Source of the DNA: Eutreptiella sp. 'Long Island Sound 2002'
Taxonomy: Eukaryota; Euglenozoa; Euglenophyceae; Eutreptiales; Eutreptiaceae
Assembly: GCA_964036045.1 (NCBI GenBank)
Contig: OZ038381.1
Coordinates: 108,939,367 to 109,003,366, forward strand
DNA: 64,000 bases
Direction: 5' to 3'
This document shows positions 19,781 to 32,308 of this stretch, piece after piece. The first letter of the stretch is position 1. The number at the start of each line of letters is the position of its first letter. The notes under the pieces are model-generated. The model had not been told where the DNA came from, did no database searches, and worked only from the letters and a program-made list of their open reading frames with translations. Position numbers and translations under genes: made by a program.

Positions 19781-21815
19781 AATCAAACAAACACGGCAAA
19801 CAAACCAAACACGGCAGCAGGACAGGACACCACAGCACCACACGGCAGCACAGCACCACGGGGCACAGCACAGGAGAGCAGGGCACCAAGGGAGAGCAGG
19901 GCAGCACAGCAACACCGCACAGGTGTGGAGACGGCAGCGAAAGCACAGCACAACACCCCAAGACGCACACAGCACAAAGCACATCGGCGAACAATACCAC
20001 GCAGCAACACACCACAGCAAAACACACACAGCGCGGGGAGACAAGACAAAACACAGCGCCGGAAGGCACAGCACCCCAGGACGACGGACAGCGCCCAAGG
20101 ACACAACACAGCGCGCGACAGCACCAAACAGAGCAAAGCAAAACAACACAGCGCACAACAACACAACGCCAGGCGGCACAGCGCGCAGCAACACCGCGCA
20201 ACACAGCACCCAGGGACACACCACAGCACAACAGGGAAACACGACACCAGGACCCACCAGGAGACAACAGAAAACAGCCAGGCCCAACAGCAAACACGCA
20301 AACACAACATGCAACAACACAAAACAGCCGCAGGGGCAAGAGAGCACTGCACAGAGAGCAACCACGCGGGCACACCAGCACAGCACCGCACAAGCAGGGC
20401 ACAGAAACAGAAACAGCCTGGAGCACCACAGAAAGGCAAGGAACAACGCAAAAAGAAAAACCCGGCAGAGAACGCAGCAGCAGACGACAGCAAAGCACAA
20501 CAAAAACAGCACAACAAGACAGCAAAGCACAACAAAAACAGCACAACAAGACCCAGCACAACACCGCGCCGAACAACACGGCGCAGGAACCCAGCCCGAC
20601 ACAAGCACGCCGCACAACACCGGGCACAACACAAAACACACCACAGACCGCAGCACCACACAACACGACGCACGACAAAGCACAACACAGGGCACCACAA
20701 CCAGCCGGGGGGGGGGGGCACAACCAGCGCGCACCCGACAAGCAAAAAAAAAAAGCCGCGCAAACCACCCGAGGGGGGGGGGGGCGGGCAACACCACACA
20801 GCATCCACCAGACGCGGCACGGGGAAGAGCAAGGCGGCCAGCACGAAGAAAGGAAGGAGGAAAAAAGGAAAAAAAAAACCCCAACAACAAAAAAAAAGAG
20901 AAAGAAAAAACAACCAGGCAGAAGAAAAAAACACGCAAGGTGGGGGGGGACATAAAAAGGAAAAAAAAAACCAAAAAAAAGAGGGGGGGGGGCACCACAA
21001 GACGCCAAGGCCCAAGGCATGCCAGGCCGGAAAACACGCAACGCCAGAGACAAGGGGGGCGCAAAAAAAAGCAGGAACAACCACAAGCAGGGCAACCCCA
21101 GCCCGGAGGGGGCCAAGCGGACAAAGAGAGCACCGAGAACGGCCACAGGAAAAGGTGAGGTGCACCAAAACGCGCCCGGGAGGCCGGCCCTCCCGACCCA
21201 GCCAAGAGGGGCACACACACGCACACAGGCACGGAACACGGGCTTGGCCTCCTCCGACCCGAAAGGGGAGGTGTCGGCGTCCACACGAAACAGCCCCGGT
21301 GCACCGGCCGAGTCCCACGTCGAAAGACGGACAGTACGGGAAACCGGACGCGTTAGTGACCGGGTCCACACAAGCAAACTACCGCAGCGCACGCAGCCCA
21401 AGAACGACGCCGGAAGGACCCGCCAGGGACAACCCCATCTCGGGGCCCCGAACGGGTACGACGCGGAGCGAGCCCAGCGCCCCTGCCTCGGCAGGGGCCA
21501 GCGGCAGGCACAAAGAGCCCGGTTCTCGGCCGGCCTGCACGTGCCCCGCGCAGCTACCAAGTAGATCCGGGGGGGCAAGCCCCTGGGGTGAAGAAAGGCA
21601 CCACGGCGTCGGGACAGCCGACCGGAGAACCGAGAGCAACCGAACCGCACGAGGCTGGGCGCAACAACGCGGGGCCACGAGGCACGCCAGAGAAGCACGC
21701 TGCCGGCCACAACGAAGGCACAAGGATAGTTGCCAAGCAACAACAGCCACCGGGTGCCACAAACCCGCGCAGAGCGCACAACAACGAACGATGGCACAGG
21801 AACAGGTGCCAGGCA
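19781..21815 (+). repeat. strongly T-depleted A/C/G block
   Basis: The + strand is almost free of T. I count no T in 20041-20280 and 6 T in the 960 bases 20041-21000. Words such as ACAGCAC, CAACAC and GGCAGC recur without a fixed period. Later there are G runs (20707-20718, 20773-20784) and A-rich runs (20860-20990). Six overlapping frames are open for 500-700 codons purely because of this bias, and I treat none as a gene. Before element 3 inserted, this block abutted the monomer array that leads to LINE copy B. Confidence 0.85.
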
Positions 21816-21820
21816 ACACC
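21816..21820. repeat. target-site duplication ACACC, left copy
   Basis: Matches 33018-33022 immediately after the right LTR. Confidence 0.8.
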
Positions 21821-22529
21821 AGTAAGAAAAAGTCACTGCCATGTCTTTCTTGGAGGACTTGATCCAGGCCAAGCTCCTCTTAAAACCCTTTTGTTGATGC
21901 TAAGACAAACTTAAGTGTTTTTATCTCTCTTTTGTTGCCTAAAGTACACTTTCTCAAAGTAACTAGGGTTGTGACCCTAGCCCCCCATGAAGTTCACCCC
22001 TACCACTCAACTGAGCGGAGGTACCTTCCTTCATGGAGGATATACCGAAATAAAATAGGCATTTCATGTTTTAGGCCTTGGAGGTTAAGCCTAGTGGTCT
22101 CCCACCCTAAGACCCCTATACTCAATTGTTTCTACCACTTATTGTGGTCCTACTTTGTAACTGTTTCTGAATTCAGTTGCTTGGCCAAGTCATTTTCTGT
22201 GTGGTCCTGACATCTATGCCCCACATTCCTAACCAGCGCCATTACACCCAAAAGAGTGCACATGAAGTGCCTAATGCAATCTCTGAGGCAAGAGTCAGAC
22301 CAATTTTCATATAAAATCTTTTGTATTATCCATTTGTGATTGAATCATTGTGTATAAACCTGCTTTGTCTATCTGCAGCCCTTCTGTGTTACACTGGATT
22401 CCAAAACCAGTCATTGATTCGGTCCACATCCTGTTCTTGCTCTACTTGCTGCTTTGGTTTGGGTTTTCAACTACAAAACCTGCAGGATTTCATCAAAATA
22501 TCTAGGGCATAATTCAAGGACATCTTTCC
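21821..22529 (+). repeat. element 3 5' LTR
   Basis: 709 bp, collinear with 32309-33017 without indels. Its ends were placed using the ACACC duplication and the adjacent PBS. Confidence 0.88.
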
Positions 22530-22540
22530 GGTAGCAGAGA
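22530..22540 (+). other. element 3 primer binding site
   Basis: GGTAGCAGAG directly after the LTR, complementary to the initiator tRNA-Met 3' region as in elements 1 and 2. The leading T is C here (CGGTAGC), either a mutation or part of the LTR boundary. Confidence 0.75.
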
Positions 22541-22611
22541 CAGTCCCTTGTGACCTTTTGAACCGACCCTGAGAAGAAGTGCAGCACACAAAGCTCAACA
22601 ATAACTTCATC

Positions 22612-24807
22612 ATGTCCACGCCAAGTGTCAGGACCTGGCGCATCAGAACTGTCCAAGTGCAAATGGGCAGCATGGCCCACCCTATGAGTGAACCACCTTA
22701 CCGAGCTCCACAACATCTCAGTGGCGCATCTGGGTCCCAAGGAGATCCAGAACGCAGAAGGGCGGAAGAAAATAAAGGCCTTACCACCGAGGCCTTAGCA
22801 GCCCACGGTGGAGACAGCTTCAGTCATCTCCACAGACGTGTAGCAGCCTCAGTATCCAGATCCAACTGTCCGGCTTCATCCTCAACAGCGATTGAAGGCC
22901 CTGAGGAGTATGAGGAACTGAGTAAGAAGATGGATGAGTACATCCTACATGAGGAGTACTACGAATCCATTCGTGGGGAAGATGGAGAGGAGCCATTGGC
23001 TGTACATGGATCCAGACCACGTACAGACCTAGGGTCCTACACGCACTCTGGCCCGCCATCCGACAGAGCCGAGACTGCATCCCTGCCAAGACGACCAAGA
23101 CCAGAGTATGCAAGAGCATGTTGTCCAACCCCAATGGCTCCCGAAGTGGGCCCGACTCGAGTTGAAGAAGAAAATCATCCAAGGCCAACCTACGGTGCCC
23201 TGGATCATACGGCCGAGCTGTTGGCCAAACTCCTGTCTGGATCAGAAGATCCAGATGTGACGGCCCTATAGGAGGCCATTAAGGCTAAACTGGGTATTGC
23301 AGAACCCTTACCCAAGCCAGAACTGCCCTCTCTCTCTCCAGGACTGAGTACCCTGGCCGAGGATCTTAAGAGATCAAGGGTCTCAAGGCTGTTGCCTAAG
23401 GTCAGCTGCCCGGGCCCCTTTCACCCCCGTCCTCGGACTGTGCCCATGGCTGAACTACAGGACGTGGCTGTCACAGAGATTGGGATAAGAGGGCTGTCAG
23501 CCCTGGCACCTCTTGCCGGCGTGTCCCCTTCAGGCCTAACTCAGGGGGGTGGGAAGACGGGCAGACCTATTGCCCAGGCGAACATCCAGCAGGAACTGCC
23601 GGAGTTCGACCCCAAAAATCTACCCGAATGGGCAGAAGAATTTGCAGAGTTCCTTTTGCTGACTGGCCAATCCCATGTGGATGTTGCCACCAAATGTTCA
23701 CTGCTGAAACGCTCATGCAAAAAGAAACTTTTGTAAAAACAGGTGAAACAGATTGTGAAAACCTGTTCTACCTGGGCAGAGGTACTCCTGAGGTTGGAGA
23801 AAACATTCCCAGTCTATGAGACTGACCTCAGCGTACGCACACAGATCGAGGAGCTACCTATGCTCCCTGCGTTTCCATCTGGTGCGCGAATTTCTGAATA
23901 TGTGTGCGGCTTGGAGTACTTGTTTTCGAGGATGAACGTGAGCTTCTACGGAGCCACTGAGCCCCACCTGTGGCTCATGAGTAAGATCCCCCAACGTACG
24001 TGCAATGATTGCCGCTCCACCTCTGAGAGGAAGAGCAGGACCCACTCGTACGATGAACTGGTGGATCTCTTGATTGAGCTAGCTGTTGAGAGAGAGAATG
24101 ACTCCCACATGGAGAAATTCCTCAAGAAGCATTTGGGATGAGGTGGTACCCCTACCCCCGAACGTGGCGAAGGGAAATGGCATAAAAATCCCACTAACAC
24201 CAGCCAGGGAGGTGGTAAAGGGAGGGGTAACCTACGTGCCATGAATGAGGTTAAACCTGATGCAGGTACACCCCCCCTGTTCTACTGCAAACCTGTCAAT
24301 GACAAGGGGGGACCTTGTCATGTCTCTGACTGCGATCTCCGCAGTGGCTGTATGCTGCAGATGAAACATCAGCAGCATACCAAAGATGGGAAAACTGTGA
24401 CCCATCAGGACCATTTCAGGTGTACCATCACCTGTGGTTACTGTGGCAAAGGTCGTCACTACGAGGACGAATGCCACATCAAGAAACGCGAGAGTGACAA
24501 ACTCAAGCGTCAAGAGGCGGAACGCCAGAAGACCCAAACGCCCGCCAGAAATCCCCCGAATGGGGATAAAGGTGGCAAGAGGGGTGGCAAAAATGGACCC
24601 CCTAACCCCCTGAGGCGCTCATCAGTGCCCGTTGCTACAGCCACTCCTGCTGCTACACCCGCTCCTGCCGCACGTGACCCCAAGAAGCGCCCCCAAGGGG
24701 ATAACGCTACCCCTGAGGGGAATAATTCTAAGAAGAGGCGCTTGGCCTGGATGGCCAAGTCTCTCATTGCTGCAGGGGTGGATGTTAAGTTCCCTGATGA
24801 GGAGTAG
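22612..24807 (+). pseudogene. gag: element 3 gag
   Basis: Starts at ATG 22612 (MSTPSVRTWR), after the PBS, so unlike elements 1 and 2 it is not LTR-initiated; a TGA lies in frame at 22570. The frame is kept to 24807 but broken by TAG 23269-23271, TAA 23734-23736 and TGA 24139-24141. Capsid-like features are LPEFDPKNLPEWAEEFAEFL and the Leu-rich stretch SYDELVDLLIELAVEREND. A nucleocapsid knuckle CGYCGKGRHYEDEC (C-x2-C-x4-H-x4-C) is near 24434-24475. A Lys/Pro-rich tail precedes the terminal TAG. Confidence 0.8.
24805..24807 (+). promoter_or_regulatory. gag-pol UAG, candidate readthrough codon
   Basis: GAG GAG TAG GGG GGC GGC TCC. The protease frame follows without a shift, as in element 1. 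Confidence 0.5.
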
Positions 24808-27800
24808 GGGGGCGGCTCCGAAGAGGAGGACTTGGTTTTCTGGATCATCGTGAAAATCGGGGATCAGGTTTTTCGAGCGGTGCTTGATACCGGTGCAACA
24901 CTTTCCATAGTGGCCCGGCGCCTGCTAAACACTTTCAAGAAAACTAAGACGGTAGCCATAAGAGTAGGGGATGGGCGTACCATCCATTCCTGGGGGGGGG
25001 TCGATGTGACTATATGTCTGGGCGACGAAACCGTGACCCAACACTGCAGAGTGCTGGACACCGACGCCTTTGACATTGTCATTGGCACCGACTTCCTACG
25101 AAGAAACCCCCAGGTAAAAATGCTGTCCCTCCAGCGCCCCTATTCTTTGCACTGCGACTTTGGCAGTGGGCTATTCTCCGTACCTTTGGAGCTGTCAGGA
25201 CGAAAAGAGTCTGGGCTGCGCTACGCATCCAAGACTAACTATCGTACTGAAAACTACCAATTGGCCCATCACGTTCTTGAAAATGGACTGGCGGCCCCTC
25301 AGGTAAACCTGGATGAGATCCAGGTGGAATTGTTTGCGAGCCAACAACACCACATCATGCAGTTGTACTGCTCGAAACAACTAAACAATGCTTTCCGTTT
25401 CTTCTGGAAAGCAATGGGCCTAGCGTATGCTAACCCTCCCTTCTCCCTGCTCGCGAAGGTTGTAACCAAAATCGCTTATGAGGGAGGAAGGGTTGTTGTG
25501 TGCACCCCTGACTGGGGCTGCTCTGGTGAACATGCTTACTGGCACCGTATGCTAGACCGAATGACCGTGGGAAGAGTGCAACTCCCCGACGGCCCCATCT
25601 ATGTGCCTGAGGACTCAGACACAGCTATGCAGGCCCCTGAGTGGGCCAGTTTCCTGTCCATCGTCAATGGATCTCTCAGTCCTGTACCCCTGTGTGACCT
25701 AGACCAGGTGCTACTGAAAGAGGTCATCGCCGAAAATCGTGGCCTGACCCTTTATGATCTCAAAAATCAATCTCCTGAGCACCTATCTGCCACACTTACA
25801 GGGTGTGAGACTCCCGATGACTATCTGGAACCTGCAGCTGTAAAAGAGGATGCTGACGATCAACTGTCTGAGATCGCCAGCACTATTCTTTCAGTTGATC
25901 CCAGCTGTGTTGACCTAAAACATAGTGCCTTCCTAGCCCAGCTGTTGCTAGAGGAGGTAGATCTAGATTCAACCTCTGAACCCGCTTCCCCTGTTGGGAA
26001 GCCAGTGCTACACATGCAGCCTATGCACACAGGTGAACCCGCGGCCCGGAGTGCTGATGCTCTGGCGCGGCCTGTTGCTAATAACATGCCACTGTCTGAG
26101 CATGACACTCAGGAACTCCGGCGGCCATTGTACCTGAAGGCCGAAGGTATTGAGCGCCAAGAGCGGCTGCAATACCTCAGACAGACCTGGAAATCCTCCA
26201 TCTGGTCTGAGGAGGACGATGAGTCCTATACGCTGCCTGATCCTGAGATACCTCTAGTGTATTCTCTGCACTATGGGCAGCAGTGTCCCCCTGAGTGGGA
26301 CGATGGTTCTGTGCCTGCCGAAACTGCTGAACGGCATAAAAAGAAAGAACATGGAAAAAGCAACCTCCATGCTGAGGAGGATTTCCTTCAGAAACTCGAG
26401 AGTCTTAACCTTGACCCCCGCCTGAAGAAACTGCTGATAACCTTTGAGGAGGTGTTCGGCGCCTTGCCGCCTCCCCTTTCTTGTAAAAAACTGGTCCAGA
26501 TGAACCTAAAATTGAAACCAGGTTTTGAAAAGACGCGAGTGAGGCGTCGTCCCTATCCCGCTCCACAGGAACAGGTTGAAAAAATCGAGCGCCAGATCCA
26601 GGAATGCATTGATGCTGGACTCGTTGAAGAGTATAAGCACGGGGACTATCCCCATCACTGCAGTCCCTGTTTCCTTGTTGCCAAACCAGGGTCGACTGCC
26701 CTACGTCTGGTTGTAGACTATGGTGAGGTCAACAGAACCACTCAGGGAGTATTCCTAACATGGAAAACACCCTGGAGCGTATTGCCAAATGCAGGTACAA
26801 GACCAAAATGGACAAACGCTCTGGTTTCTGGCAGGTTGACCTAACCGCCGCAGCTCAGGAGCTGTTGGCCTTTATAACCCCTAAGGGTCGTGTCTTCAAG
26901 TGGAAGGTTATGCCTTTCGGGGTGGCTACTGCCCCAGCGCTCTTCCAGGAGCTTATGAACAAAATTTTGTACATACTGAGGCGCAGGCCCCTAGTACAAG
27001 AGTTGATTTCTCGGGGTGCAGAAATGGAGGCTCACATCGACGACGTGAGTTTGGGTACTAATACCAAAGAGGACAATGTCCTCCTCCTCCGCGAATTTTT
27101 CATTGTCTGTCAAGAAAACCATCTCCGAATCAAACTCGAAAAATGTGAGTTTATGAAAGAGGAGATGGAGTATTTGGGTTTCGACGTGGGATATGGCTGG
27201 TGGTAACCAGCCGCGTCTAAGATGCAGCCCCTACAGGACATGCAGATTCGCGATGACCCTAAGAAGGGCCTACACGATGTGAGGAGTTTTGTGGGCGCCT
27301 GTAATTTCTATCGGCGTCACATCCACAATTTTACTTACTCCTCTGCACCCCTCACTGACCTAATCAAGAAAACTACTCCCTGGAGGTGGACCTCCAGAGA
27401 GGAAGAGTGTTTCCAGGAGTTGAAGAAGAATATTGCCTCCTCCAACTGCCTGGGAGTGCCCCGCCCTGAGGGCGAGATAGTCCTGATCACTGATGCCAGT
27501 GATGTAGGGGGGGCTGGTACGATCTACCAATGGCAGGAGCTTAACCCCGCTGAACTAACCCACTGCCATTATCGTACTACTGGGCTGAACCGTGATGGTT
27601 CGTTGAAACATGACTATCCTACCAGTGATTGGCGACTGGTGCCACTGGGACACTGGAATTGGAAATGGAACCAAGCGCGTTCCAACTACAGCACCTATGA
27701 CCAGGAACTCCTGGCCGGTATGTTGGTGCTATCGTCACAATCCCGACTCCTGGGATCTAACCCTATTGTCTGGCTGTGTGACCAGGAGCCTGTGAAGTCT

Positions 27801-29599
27801 TTTCAGAAGGGCCCACCAGCAGAAAAAGCAAAGCTAAAACGGTGGTGGACTTACCTGAGCCAGTTCAGGCTGACAGTGCATCATATCCCCGGGATTCAGA
27901 ATGAACTGTCTGACTATATATCGCGCAACAACTTCGATGCGCTTATTGGTGAGAGCTCTGAGGCGCTCGCCAAAGAGGCTTTCCAGCGTATGGATGTCCA
28001 GCTTGACCTGTCCATGCGCACTGCTGGAATCCTGGAGGGTTGGAGTCTAACCGACTATCAGTCAGAGTATGAAGAAATTCTCCAAACCCTCAGCAATGGT
28101 CTCGAACCCCGTGTCATTGACGGGCACCAGTGGTATAAAAACAATCAGTACCTCTTCTACGAGGACCGAATTGTGGTGCCTGAGGCACGACTGGATGGGT
28201 GCCTACAGTGGTCCCATCTCAGTTCTGGTCACACTGGCGCTAATCGCTCAGTGGACTTCTTCCGTGAGTGTTTCTACTCTAGTCTAACCCTGACTGAACT
28301 GAGGTCGCGTATGCAGACCATTGTGGATGCTTGTGGCTGTCATGCCAGCAAGCAGAGCGACAGTAGGGATAGGGGCCTGATCTCCAGCTTACCCGTACCC
28401 TATTGTGCTAACTCTCTTCTCTACTCGGATTTCATCCACGGCCTACCACGCTTTGGTGGCTATGATAGTTGCCTCGTGGTCACCTGTCGTCTATCTCGCT
28501 TCACCCGTGTGTTCCCTTGCAATAAGAAAATCACAGGTGAGCAGACTGTGAAAATGTTGGTCGAACAATGGTTCGAACCCTATGGAGCACCTAAGCAGGT
28601 GCACTCTGATGAGGATGTACGCATCCGCAGTGACACTGGGTGGTACAAACGAGTGCTAAAGCCCTCAACGTGGAGGTAACCACAGGTGTGCCCTATACCC
28701 ACACGTCTGACCCTCTCTGTGAGAGACAGAACCGTGTGGTGGAGCAACACTTAAGAATCCTGATGAAACAGGAGCGCACCAAGGACTGGGTACGCCTAGT
28801 GCCCTGGGCAGTGCTGTCCATGAACGCACAGCGGAGCTCTTCTACGGGTTTCACACCCCACGAACTGTTCCATGGAGGACGACCTGCTTGGTTCTTCAAA
28901 ACCCCCTTTCCTGAGGACTTCAAGAGCCCTGTGGGAGATTGGCTGGAACACAAGCAGTCTCTGGCTAACCAGGCTGGCACTAACCTGAGACACATTCGTG
29001 ACCGTGAACAGAGCCGACGGAACTGCCTACGGCGACCTGCCAGCTTCAAGGTTGGTGACCTTGTTTTGGTACACCATTCACGCCTACCCTCCTGGCCACG
29101 TAACTGCCTACAGGATTCTTACTTTGGACCCTATCGTATCATCAGGATAGATGGATCCAGGATCCATGTCAGGTGCAGTCCACATCTAGGTGGTGAACTG
29201 CTGTGTGCACCTAAGCAGTTGAGGCACTATCACTCTCCTGACGACTTGTCTTGGGATGAGTGGCGCCTCAGCGACAGTGAGGTTGAGCATATAGACCTAG
29301 AGAACGCTGCCAGTCCAGAGGAGGCAGACGAACTCGAAGAGATGACTGCCGATGAGATGGCAGTCGATGGTTACTACGTGGTTGCAGGTATTGCTCGCCA
29401 CGAGTATAAACAGGGCTGGAAATTCCTAACCCTGTGGGATGGCTATGGGCTGTCTGAGGCGACCTGGGAACCTATGTCAGCCTTCATACAACCAGATGGG
29501 AATATCAACCCCATCTTCCGCACTTACCTCGTTGAGAACAACGAGGGTCAGCTCCTAACCCGTGCTGAGACTATGTCCCAGCGTAAGAAGCGAAACTAA
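24808..29599 (+). pseudogene. element 3 pol: protease, NPPF domain, RT, RNase H, integrase, chromodomain
   Basis: Protease VLDTGATLSIV at about 24880. NPPF domain 25310-25560 (VELFASQQHH, LAYANPPFSLLAKVV, then VVVCTPDW). RT in two frames: LRLVVDYGEVNR before and MDKRSGFWQVDLT, MPFGVATAPALFQ and HIDD (27033) after a one-base loss near 26750. RNase H: LITDASDVGGAG. Integrase: SSGHTG...CGCHASKQ zinc region (not a clean HHCC), LYSDFIHGLP, VHSDEDVRIRS and PLCERQNRVVEQ as D, D, E. Chromodomain: IARHEYKQGWKFLTLWDGYG near 29390, ending in TAA at 29599. Defects are TAA 27204-27206 and a frameshift at about 28650. It cannot make a continuous Pol. Confidence 0.9.
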
Positions 29600-32298
29600 T
29601 TGCCCTGTGTCAGTCTACTGACTGGTGCAGTGAGCACTCTTCTGCAGACGTGCCTGTGTATGGGTGTAAGAGCAGTTGTCACAGTTGCCCCGCATTGCAA
29701 CGCAGGACAGGACCGTTAGCCCCCCGTGACAACCACTCCCTGGCCGAAGGCCGTTGGTTTTTTCCACAGACTACTGCTTACTGAGCACTGCACTGACCCT
29801 GTCTGTGCCCTGCAGACCCATGCCTATGGTTTCCAGCGTGGGCCAGGTGGCCGCTTATCAGGATTGCAGCCACCCAGCGAGTGTATGCCTTGTTGACCAT
29901 GTGTTGCATGGGGACTGCCCTGATGTAATAACCTTGGGGAGCCAACGAAGAACGGTGGCTTACTACACCAGGGGGGAATGACAAGCAAGGTGTTATGAGG
30001 CAAGGTGTGTCTTCCCTCCTTGGGGACAAGCGAGCCCACAGTTAGGACCCCTGACTGGTCCAGACCCATGGGGTTCTACCCTTCCTTACAGGGTTTACCA
30101 TACCCCTATGTGTGCTACGTATGTCTGTGTGTGTCTCCCTTCTCTCCCCAGCGTGGCTCCTGGAGACCGGGCTTCGCTGACGTCGGACCGAAGGTCCCAA
30201 TCAGGTACTATTACCACTCCTATGGCGCCCAATTTCTGTGCTGGCGCCTATCCTTGGGGGAAGACGGCAAAAGCGCTACCTACTAGAGGGGAGGGGTGGC
30301 CAAGTGTGCTAAGGGCATACAAAACGCCCATTTTTGCTACAGGCCAAAAGCTAACGCACTCCCCTACCCACGAGGAAAAGCACACAAGACAGGAGACACG
30401 ACTACACTACACTTACTAACGCCAGCACCGGCCTTCGAAGGCAGGGTGAGCACTCATCACTTGCACTCAACTCCTGCCAGGCCTGCTGACCCTAACCCCT
30501 ACACACGCTACTGGGTGCTGCTGTCGAAGATCACTCAGGTCCTAATGACCCTCCTGTGAAGAAGACCAGAGAACACAGCGCTGCTAAGCAACTGTGGCCT
30601 AACAGGGGACGCCACAACGCGTTTCCCCTGCTAGGGCTTCGAGGGAAGAAGTGCTCTCGTTGCGTGCACAACGCAGATGTCGTTGAAGTCGAACTGCCCT
30701 CGCCAGTCCTGGCTGAGGCACAGTCATTTGATTTATGATCAGCAACCCTGTTTTGCTGGGGCAGAAAAATTGATATGGCCGAAGGCAGCTGCTGCGTGCA
30801 CCAATCACCCTGAACCTCTCCCACCTGTACGACAGAGGCAAATGGAGGGGTGTTTGCGGCGGAGGAACCAAGCCACACTCCACGTATTATACGCTTCTCA
30901 GTGTGACCTATAATGCACTGTCCGCAAACACGCTGAAGGATCAGCTCCCCTGTCAAGCAAGCAAGCGTTAAGAGACTCCTCGGGTTCTCTTAAAGAACGT
31001 ACCGAGGAGCCTCTGGGTAACCTAAACAAGGTTTACCGTGCGCAATTCGTGTGGCCTACCCTTTAATGCATCATGTGCACGCAGCGAAGGGAGGCAGAAC
31101 CAATTCCACACTGACTCAACCAGGAGGTGAGCTCTTCCTGGGCTAACCTACCTTACTCACCATGCATCGTGTGAATGCCGAATGAAGCGAACACAAAACA
31201 AGCCTAAGCGTTTTAAGCAACCCTACTTTAACGCCACCGCCACACACGAACAAACGCTTTCTTTACTTACCTGTGAAGGAGAAAACAAGGGTGAATTTGG
31301 GGTACAGGTAAAGCGTCACAGCGTGTGAATGCCTCAATTAGGCACATGCATCGCAAGCACAGCGCATATTCTAACCCTACGTGCGCGCTGCACGCTCCAT
31401 TCGCATCGCATACCTTTCATTCCTGTTTTGACCTGTGCAGAGCACGAGGAAGGAACACCCGAACCCCCAACGAACACAGCGTTGACAACCCTAACGTTTT
31501 GACGAAACAACCAACACGAACGCAATGCATGCGTGTGAGATGACACTGACATACCTGAGAGGTCGGTTGTTGACCTGCTTTGTGGTGTGGGTTGCATTTG
31601 AATACTCATCTCTGAAGTTTAGAAAAATTTTGATGCAACTGTGCAAAAATTTCCTCTAAAAACTCTAAAAACCACGGCTCATACCTTCTTTTTCAAAAGC
31701 CGTTTACGCTTGCGCAACCCTTTTCTTGGAGTCCGCTTCCTTTGCGCTTGTCTGCGACTTTCAGTTATGTGTAAAAATGACGATTTCCCGCGTGGTTTTG
31801 TCGATTTTTAACGATTTCACTTGCTAAATCGCAACCTCTTCCGCTAAACCGCAGGTATCACTCCCTGTTGGTTACATTTTCTTTTTTTTCCAGCTCCTGG
31901 AGGTTTGTGTCCTCCATTGGGAGTATTGCTCCGCCCTGGCCCTTGGTCAGGACGTTTACTAAAACGCTGTTTATACAGCGATAGCCGTCCGCATTGGAGC
32001 GTTCGACTGTACCCTAGTGAGCAAGCATATGTGCTCTAGGGAGGGAGTCCTGGGTTCAAACCCCACTACCCCCAAACTTTTTCCAAACGTTTTCGTCGCA
32101 CGCCGGCGACTTTCCAGGAATGCCCCATCGAAGGGACATCATTCAGGGTACATTACACTGTTTTTCAAGGGTATCTACAGTGTGATAGGCTTGTATGAAG
32201 TGATGAGGATGTTTTGGTAAGTTAAATGCATTTTCTGAGGTACTTTTGGAAATATTTGAGCCTTTTTCCTTGGTCCTACTAGCTTAGTTAACTAGTAC
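29600..32298 (+). other. element 3 non-coding 3' region
   Basis: 2.7 kb between pol and the polypurine tract. No conserved ORF was found. It contains a tRNA-like fragment (31999-32075), an inverted pair of CTCCTCGG-type words near 30975-31012, and T-rich stretches after 31600. The length is large for a simple Ty3/gypsy 3' UTR, and comparable tails occur in elements 1 and 2. Confidence 0.6.
31999..32075 (+). ncRNA. tRNA-like relic in element 3 tail
   Basis: A B-box-like CTGGGTTCAAACCCCAC forms a T-arm with four of five pairs, preceded at tRNA distance by an A-box-like TAGTGAGCAAGCA. No acceptor stem can be drawn (the 3' ACTACCCCC has no 5' partner), so this is not a functional tRNA gene but a tRNA- or SINE-derived relic. 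Confidence 0.4.
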
Positions 32299-32308
32299 TC
32301 CAGGGGGG
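32299..32308 (+). other. element 3 polypurine tract
   Basis: The purine run AGGGGGG immediately before the right LTR. Confidence 0.75.

Noticed and set aside
19662-21872. Overlapping ORFs of 500-700 codons on both strands
   Set aside because: Explained by T depletion; five or six frames are open at once and the products are compositional (Thr/Gln/His-rich or Cys/Val/Leu-rich).
12178-24807. Reassignment of UAG to glutamine as explanation for in-frame TAGs
   Set aside because: TAA, TAG and TGA all occur as single interruptions in decayed frames (for example TAA 23734, TGA 24139, TAG 23269), and genuine ends use TGA or TAA; no bias toward UAG.
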